This document shows, piece by piece, positions 5,022 to 8,468 of a DNA stretch of 8,468 nt. The DNA comes from DALYJJ01 sp031969915. GTDB taxonomy: Bacteria > Acidobacteriota > Terriglobia > Bryobacterales > Bryobacteraceae. Each line of letters opens with the position of its first letter. The stretch's first letter is position 1. The notes beneath the pieces were generated by a model. It was not told the DNA's origin, searched no databases, and saw only the letters and a program-made list of their open reading frames with translations. A program made the position numbers and the translations under genes. The DNA is taken from assembly GCA_031969915.1 (NCBI GenBank), contig DALYJJ010000210.1, forward strand, positions 1 to 8,468, given 5' to 3'.

Positions 5022-6337
5022 GCCGCCCGCCTCAAGCCGTCGTCGTCCCCGGACTCGCCGTCCTGGCCGTAGGACACAAACTCAATGACAAATTGCGGCA
5101 GCTGGGCTTCGTACCGGGATAGCCGCGCCCAAGCGGCCGGAGATGCCCGGAGCGCGGTCAGAATGCCCTCCACGCCGAGCTGCGCCACGGAATCGTAAAC
5201 GTCTGCGCCGAGCATCGCGCTCAGACCATGGGCAAACTCGTCGCCAGATACCATGCGGTCCAGAGCGTCCGCGACACGCGCGGCGATCTGCTCGACCACG
5301 ACGGGATTGAACATCGGCACCTCCGAAGAAAGCGGCGGCGCGGACGGAGCCGCGCCGCCGTGAGGGACCACCGGCGCGCCCGCCGGGAGGTTAGGAGAAA
5401 CGCCCTGCTGCGCAAGGCGCGACGCAACGAACAACTCCAACAAGCGTGAAATCGAGGGAAGCGCGTTCATCACGGATTCGAAGGAAAAACCGGAAGGTTC
5501 ACCGCCGCCGCGCCGGAAACCCAGCTTGCCCAGTAGCCCCATCCACCGCTCCATGCGCTCCAAGACCTGATCCTCATTCGACAACGCCGGCGCCTGCCGG
5601 GCGTCGAGCAGCTTCAACAGCAGCGCCTGGTTCGCCTGGCTCTGATCCATCATGACCTTCAACAACAGGCCCATGCTCTCTCCGCCTCCGAGCAGATCCT
5701 TGACGCGGGCCGCCAGCTCCAGCGGATCGACCGGCTTGGCGTTCGCGGTCACGATCTCGAGGGACTTGCGGTGCGCGTCCTGGAGCATGTCCATCGCTTT
5801 CGCCTGGACGGCGGACTCCGGCGCGGCCGTGCGCTGGCGGACGGCGTCGCGGGCCAACTCACTCAACGCTTGCACGGCGGGGGAATCGTCAGTCACGCTC
5901 TCGCCCTCCTTCGGCAGCATGCCGCGCTGCCGGAGCATCTCGACGTAGCCCCGGTTGTCCCGGTGGCCCTGCACCAGCTCGCGCACATCAAGCACCGGCG
6001 GAAACTCCGGATCGCTCAACTTCACCGTGGTCCAGCACACCTCGTTCTGGCCGCGCGGCCGTTCCTCGTCGTTCAACCGGATCTTGTACTCTCCGCTGCC
6101 CCAGTGCTTCAACAGCCAATCGAGCGTCACCGCCGAGCCCAGCTTGTCGATGTACAAATAGGCTTCCGGGTCGACCAGCTTCCGGTCGATCACCGGCCAG
6201 GTGCGGTAGAGATAGAGCACACAGCCGCCCGTCCAGCGCGATGCCAAAGTCGCGAAGAACTCTTCCGGCTTGATCCGCCCCAAGGGGCCATCACCGGCCG
6301 TCGTGGCCTCCAAGGTGTCCGACTTCCTACGCGGCAT
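5018..6337 (-). CDS. Large element protein of unknown function, structural or scaffold-like
   Basis: The protein is 439 aa from ATG 6337; no Shine-Dalgarno sequence is visible in the AT-rich stretch before it. The N-terminal domain (about 25-125) is mixed alpha/beta: GCVLYLYRTWPVID, AYLYIDKLG, then WLLKHWGSGEYKIRLNDEE and a further strand ending PPVLDVRELV. Residues about 150-290 are helical and charged, with Met/Gln-rich stretches (SMGLLLKVMMDQSQANQALL). A hydrophobic amphipathic helix (about 293-315) leads to a Pro/Ala/Gly linker (about 317-345), then a helical C-terminal domain and an acidic tail (ESGDDD). There is no catalytic motif, signal peptide or Walker motif. The modular, helix-rich build would suit a scaffold, virion or DNA-bound protein. 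It heads the operon that ends with the sigma factor. Confidence 0.65.
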   Translation of the reverse strand: MPRRKSDTLEATTAGDGPLGRIKPEEFFATLASRWTGGCVLYLYRTWPVIDRKLVDPEAYLYIDKLGSAVTLDWLLKHWGSGEYKIRLNDEERPRGQNEVCWTTVKLSDPEFPPVLDVRELVQGHRDNRGYVEMLRQRGMLPKEGESVTDDSPAVQALSELARDAVRQRTAAPESAVQAKAMDMLQDAHRKSLEIVTANAKPVDPLELAARVKDLLGGGESMGLLLKVMMDQSQANQALLLKLLDARQAPALSNEDQVLERMERWMGLLGKLGFRRGGGEPSGFSFESVMNALPSISRLLELFVASRLAQQGVSPNLPAGAPVVPHGGAAPSAPPLSSEVPMFNPVVVEQIAARVADALDRMVSGDEFAHGLSAMLGADVYDSVAQLGVEGILTALRASPAAWARLSRYEAQLPQFVIEFVSYGQDGESGDDDGLRRAA

Positions 6338-6347
6338 TTCAATTGCT

Positions 6348-6373
6348 TAATCGGGCAAAATGGGGCGGATTTC
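6348..6373 (-). promoter_or_regulatory. Possible FliA-type promoter for the sigma operon
   Basis: Read on the minus strand, GAAA (6370-6373) is followed after 14 bases by CCCGATTA (6348-6355). This compares with the sigma-28 consensus TAAA, 15 bases, GCCGATAA. The -10 box ends 10 bases before ATG 6337 and the -35 box lies in the tandem repeat. If real, the sigma factor would read its own operon. The match is imperfect and could be chance. Confidence 0.25.
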
Positions 6374-6394
6374 CCCAATGGGGCGGAATTCCCC
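6359..6394. repeat. Two abutting 18-bp direct repeats, candidate operator
   Basis: AATGGGGCGGATTTCCCC (6359-6376) is followed without a gap by AATGGGGCGGAATTCCCC (6377-6394). They differ at one base. Each unit is itself an imperfect dyad (GGGG ... CCCC), and a third AAT follows at 6396-6398. Such repeats between divergent genes usually bind a regulator that controls both sides. The regulator is unknown. Confidence 0.7.
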
Positions 6395-6463
6395 CAATCA
6401 CTAGAGTAGAGTAGTCTAAAAAACCGCTTCCGGTTCCCGCCGCCACCGTCCGATACCTCAGGC

Positions 6464-7327
6464 GTGAACACGGCGCCAACCGCCATCCGACACCCTCAGT
6501 TCTCCGGCCTGGTGCACTTCCAGCGCGAGTTCCGGCCGCCCGGCGACGAGGCTTCGACCGCACACACCGTGGCGCTCATGGCCCAGTACGTGCGCGAAGA
6601 CTCGCGCTCCCCCCTCGTCCGCCGGGCGGCCCTCGCAGCCACGCACGGCAGACCGACGCCCCGCGAGCAACTGGACGGCGTGTTCCGGTGGGTCAAGGCG
6701 CGAGTTCGATTCCAACTGGACGAAATCACGGCCGCCGGAGTAGCCGACGATCCAGCCTCGGCCGAGCTGCTCATCCGCCCGGTCGATCTGCTGACCATGC
6801 CCGTTCCGGCGGGAGACTGCGACGACTTCGCGATGCTCTCCGCCGCCCTGCTTCGCTCTCTGGGCTTCGAGACGCGATTCCGGACGGTCGCCGCCTCCGC
6901 CTCCGCGCCGGACAGCTACTCGCACGTCTACACGCTCGCGCGGGCGAACGGCGAATGGGTGGCGCTCGACTGTTCGCACGGCCCGCACCTCGGCTGGGAA
7001 GTACCGCCTGCCGGAAAGACCAAGACCTGGAGCGTGGACACCATGCACGAAAGCGGAGGCCTCGGGGCCATCGACTGGGGGAGCATTCTCAAATCCGGCA
7101 TCGACGCCGGCGCGACGATCGCCAAGAGCCGGTGGGGCCAGCCGCCCGCGGGCACCTACCAGCAAGACGGAGACCGGATACTGTACCGCGCTCCGGAGGG
7201 CTCCAACCAGCTCGCATTCCCCGGCATCGGCGTGAACGTCGGACCCGGTGGAGGCGGATCGGCGCTCCTCCTGCTCGGTGGCGCGGCGCTGCTCGTCCTG
7301 CTGATCGTGCTCAAGGGGCAACGCTGA
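6464..7327 (+). CDS. Transglutaminase-like cysteine enzyme with C-terminal membrane anchor
   Basis: The protein is 287 aa from GTG 6464; no clear Shine-Dalgarno precedes it, and the next in-frame Met would cut into the domain. Residues about 30-100 are helical (TVALMAQYVRED, then LDGVFRWVKARVRFQ). The transglutaminase/papain-like core follows with its triad: Cys119 in GDCDDFAML, His154 in SYSHVYTLA and Asp169 in WVALDCSHG. The core includes LSAALLRSLGFETRFRTV, typical of the family. After a Gly-rich linker, residues about 266-283 (SALLLLGGAALLVLLIVL) form one transmembrane helix, with a short basic end. No signal peptide is visible. Enzymes of this fold act as cysteine proteases, transglutaminases or peptidases on peptides. 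In this setting, a virion-maturation protease or a cell-wall-acting enzyme are both possible. Its stop overlaps the next start (TGATG). Confidence 0.75.
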   Translation: MNTAPTAIRHPQFSGLVHFQREFRPPGDEASTAHTVALMAQYVREDSRSPLVRRAALAATHGRPTPREQLDGVFRWVKARVRFQLDEITAAGVADDPASAELLIRPVDLLTMPVPAGDCDDFAMLSAALLRSLGFETRFRTVAASASAPDSYSHVYTLARANGEWVALDCSHGPHLGWEVPPAGKTKTWSVDTMHESGGLGAIDWGSILKSGIDAGATIAKSRWGQPPAGTYQQDGDRILYRAPEGSNQLAFPGIGVNVGPGGGGSALLLLGGAALLVLLIVLKGQR

Positions 7328-7464
7328 TGCCCGCCCAAAAGCGCGCGAAGAAGCGCGCGAAGAAAGCCCCGGCAGCCGCCGCTCCGCGCGGCACGTGGAT
7401 CCGCGCCAAGGCGGTGCGCGTGCGCCGCGAAGGAAAGCGCCTGGTTCTCGACGTCAAGCGATGA
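7327..7464 (+). CDS. 45-aa highly basic peptide, possible nucleic-acid binder
   Basis: ATG 7327 lies eight bases after AAGGGG (7313-7318) and overlaps the previous stop as TGATG. The first part is Lys/Arg/Ala-rich (KRAKKRAKKAPAAAA) and is encoded by two near-perfect copies of a 12-base unit at about 7341-7365. The second part (WIRAKAVRVRREGKRLVLDVKR) has a beta-hairpin-like pattern. There are no acidic patches and only two Asp/Glu-type residues near the end. It could compact or bind DNA, as small basic virion or histone-like peptides do, or it could be a minor structural peptide. The frame is open upstream, but only over the transglutaminase-like gene. Confidence 0.55.
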   Translation: MPAQKRAKKRAKKAPAAAAPRGTWIRAKAVRVRREGKRLVLDVKR

Positions 7465-8018
7465 ACACCGCCACCCGCCAGCTCGGATCCGCCGCCGAGG
7501 CCGCCACCTCGGCCGCCGCGATCGCCGCGCCCGCCGCCTTGAAGGCGGCCGGGGCGACCGCCTGGGTACCGATCGTCGGACCGGCCATCGCCGCCGTGAG
7601 CCTCGGTATCGGCTTGTGGATGAACCGCAAGGGACCGACGCAGAAGGTGGCCTCGACGAACATCGTGAACGAGGCCGAACCGCACCTGGCGGCCAACGTC
7701 CAGGCCTATCTGGCCAGCGCCCGCACGCGCACCAACCAGGCGGCCTCGCTCGCCAACTTCGACCGCATCTGGGCGCACATCACCAGCCCCCAAGGCTGTG
7801 GCACACCCGATTTGGGCAATCCCGGCAAGGCGTGCATCCGCGACCGCGACCGCGGAGGCCGCTGGGACTGGTTCGCGCTCTACCGGGATCCGATCGCCCA
7901 GGATCCGGAGGTGCAGGACGATCCGGGCCCGCTCTCGGCCGAGGCGCTCGGCCAGCCGGAGGGCCTGCACCGGTCGCTGCTGCCGCTGAGTCTGATTCTG
8001 CTCGCGCTCGCCGTCTGA
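7461..8018 (+). CDS. Membrane-associated protein of unknown function with Cys/Trp motif
   Basis: The protein is 185 aa. ATG 7461 overlaps the previous stop as ATGA; the longer upstream frame lies over the basic peptide gene. Residues 8-32 are Ala-rich. Residues about 33-54 (TAWVPIVGPAIAAVSLGIGLWM) form a likely transmembrane helix, followed by basic NRKG. A helical middle (about 66-107) leads to a compact motif: Cys113, G-rich turn, Cys125, IRDRDRGGRWDWFALYRDPI. The two Cys could form a disulfide or metal site. A second hydrophobic stretch closes the protein (LLPLSLILLALAV). The family is not recognised, although the Cys/WDWF/YRDP pattern looks conserved. Together with its neighbours it suggests a membrane-linked virion or envelope module. 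Confidence 0.6.
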   Translation: MNTATRQLGSAAEAATSAAAIAAPAALKAAGATAWVPIVGPAIAAVSLGIGLWMNRKGPTQKVASTNIVNEAEPHLAANVQAYLASARTRTNQAASLANFDRIWAHITSPQGCGTPDLGNPGKACIRDRDRGGRWDWFALYRDPIAQDPEVQDDPGPLSAEALGQPEGLHRSLLPLSLILLALAV

Positions 8019-8025
8019 GAACCCT

Positions 8026-8468
8026 ATGCTGCGCACCGCAAGACGTACCACCAACCTCGGCATCATCACCGACGTGGCCACGGCGGAAGCCGCCTCCGGT
8101 CTCGACTGCCGCCTGGAAACGCTCTGGCCATTCGGCACGCAATCCCTGATGTGTGCGATCCCCGGCGAGACCGGCTACATCTTCTCCGGGCAATACCTGG
8201 ACGATCCGATCATGCGCCAGGCGCTGCAGGAAGACATTGCCCGCGTGCGGGCAAGCAAGGCGGCCGGCACCAGCGACGGAGGCCTGTACCTCTACACCCA
8301 GACCACCAACCAGGTGGCCGATCCGACGCCCGCGATGCAATACAACCTGACCTCACAGCCCACCTACACGCCGCCCGCCCCGCCGCCCTCGGCCCCGCCG
8401 CCCGGCACAAACACCTACACCGCGCCGCCGCCCCCTCAGCCAGTCAACCTTGCGCCCGCGTCGACGAC
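8026..8468 (+). CDS. Protein of unknown function with Pro-rich tail (3' end outside window)
   Basis: The frame is open from ATG 8026 to the right edge, giving 147 complete codons without a stop. It starts seven bases after the previous stop, with only a weak GAGA upstream. Residues about 1-100 look folded: a basic start, NLGIITDVATAEAASGLDC, then LETLWPFGTQSLMCAIPGETGYIFSGQYLDDPIM, and a helix to about 80. Cys28 and Cys43 may pair. From about 111 the protein becomes a Pro/Thr/Ala-rich linker (PTYTPPAPPP, then APPPPQP). Such tails occur in surface, spike or membrane-crossing proteins. The family is not recognised. It is the fourth gene of the rightward operon. Confidence 0.6.
   Translation, partial: MLRTARRTTNLGIITDVATAEAASGLDCRLETLWPFGTQSLMCAIPGETGYIFSGQYLDDPIMRQALQEDIARVRASKAAGTSDGGLYLYTQTTNQVADPTPAMQYNLTSQPTYTPPAPPPSAPPPGTNTYTAPPPPQPVNLAPAST

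Larger units (their letters stand above)
6338..6463. promoter_or_regulatory. Divergent control region between the minus-strand sigma operon and the plus-strand membrane/enzyme operon
   Basis: This 126-base gene-free region separates ATG 6337 (minus) from GTG 6464 (plus). It must hold both promoters and is more AT-rich than its flanks at 6336-6425. It contains the tandem 18-bp repeats, a short TAGAGTAGAGTAG run (6402-6414) and an A-run at 6418-6423. Neither flanking gene has a recognisable Shine-Dalgarno sequence, so short-leader or leaderless transcripts are possible. Confidence 0.6.

Noticed and set aside
5771..6409. 212-codon open frame on the plus strand
   Set aside because: It lies opposite the 439-aa gene, has a His/Arg/Leu-rich composition typical of antisense frames, and has no start context.
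6458..7321. 287-codon open frame on the minus strand
   Set aside because: It mirrors the transglutaminase-like gene almost exactly. The plus strand has the catalytic triad, while this frame has an Arg/Glu/Gly-rich composition without a domain.
7311..8138. 275-codon open frame on the minus strand
   Set aside because: It is Arg/Gly-rich, low in hydrophobic order, and lies opposite well-formed coupled plus-strand genes; typical antisense frame in GC-rich DNA.

Overview
The window is GC-rich and tightly packed, with genes that mostly overlap by 1-20 bases. The first 624 bases encode the C-terminal part of a protein that resembles the tail domain of M48-family metalloproteases as I know them from Acidobacteriota (Bryobacterales/Solibacter type). 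A host of that kind is therefore my best guess; it rests on one partial gene and overall composition. Everything from about 960 to the right edge looks like an integrated virus-like or plasmid-like element. It has small co-directional genes with stop/start overlaps, a replication-initiator-like protein, an HNH nuclease, an element-encoded sigma factor, small membrane and basic proteins, and almost no recognisable housekeeping genes. No integrase, terminase, portal or capsid gene is visible, so the type of element cannot be fixed from this window.

Layout. (1) 1-624: chromosomal-type gene end. (2) 625-960: gene-free stretch that ends in a rho-independent terminator-like hairpin. Its 3' arm is also the Shine-Dalgarno sequence of the next gene, so it may be an attenuating leader. 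(3) 961-4133, plus strand: seven overlapping genes. In order they are a Cys-rich small protein, a two-helix membrane protein, a winged-helix replication-initiator-like protein with palindromic repeats inside its gene, three proteins of unknown function, and an HNH endonuclease. (4) 4156-6337, minus strand, convergent with block 3: a 439-aa protein of unknown function, a 106-aa Cys/His protein and a sigma-70-family factor with a TTG start. (5) 6338-6463: divergent control region with two abutting 18-bp direct repeats. (6) 6464 to the right edge, plus strand: a transglutaminase-like cysteine enzyme with a C-terminal membrane anchor, a 45-residue very basic peptide, a membrane protein with a conserved-looking Cys/Trp segment, and a Pro-rich protein that runs off the window.

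How they may work together (inference): block 3 looks like an early replication and nuclease module, and the repeats inside the initiator gene are candidate origin sites. Block 4 supplies a dedicated sigma factor. Block 6 looks like the start of a structural or cell-envelope module (membrane proteins, a basic possibly DNA-binding peptide, a cysteine protease/transglutaminase fold). That combination would suit a tailless, membrane-containing phage or a related integrative element, but no hallmark capsid or packaging gene lies in the window to prove it.
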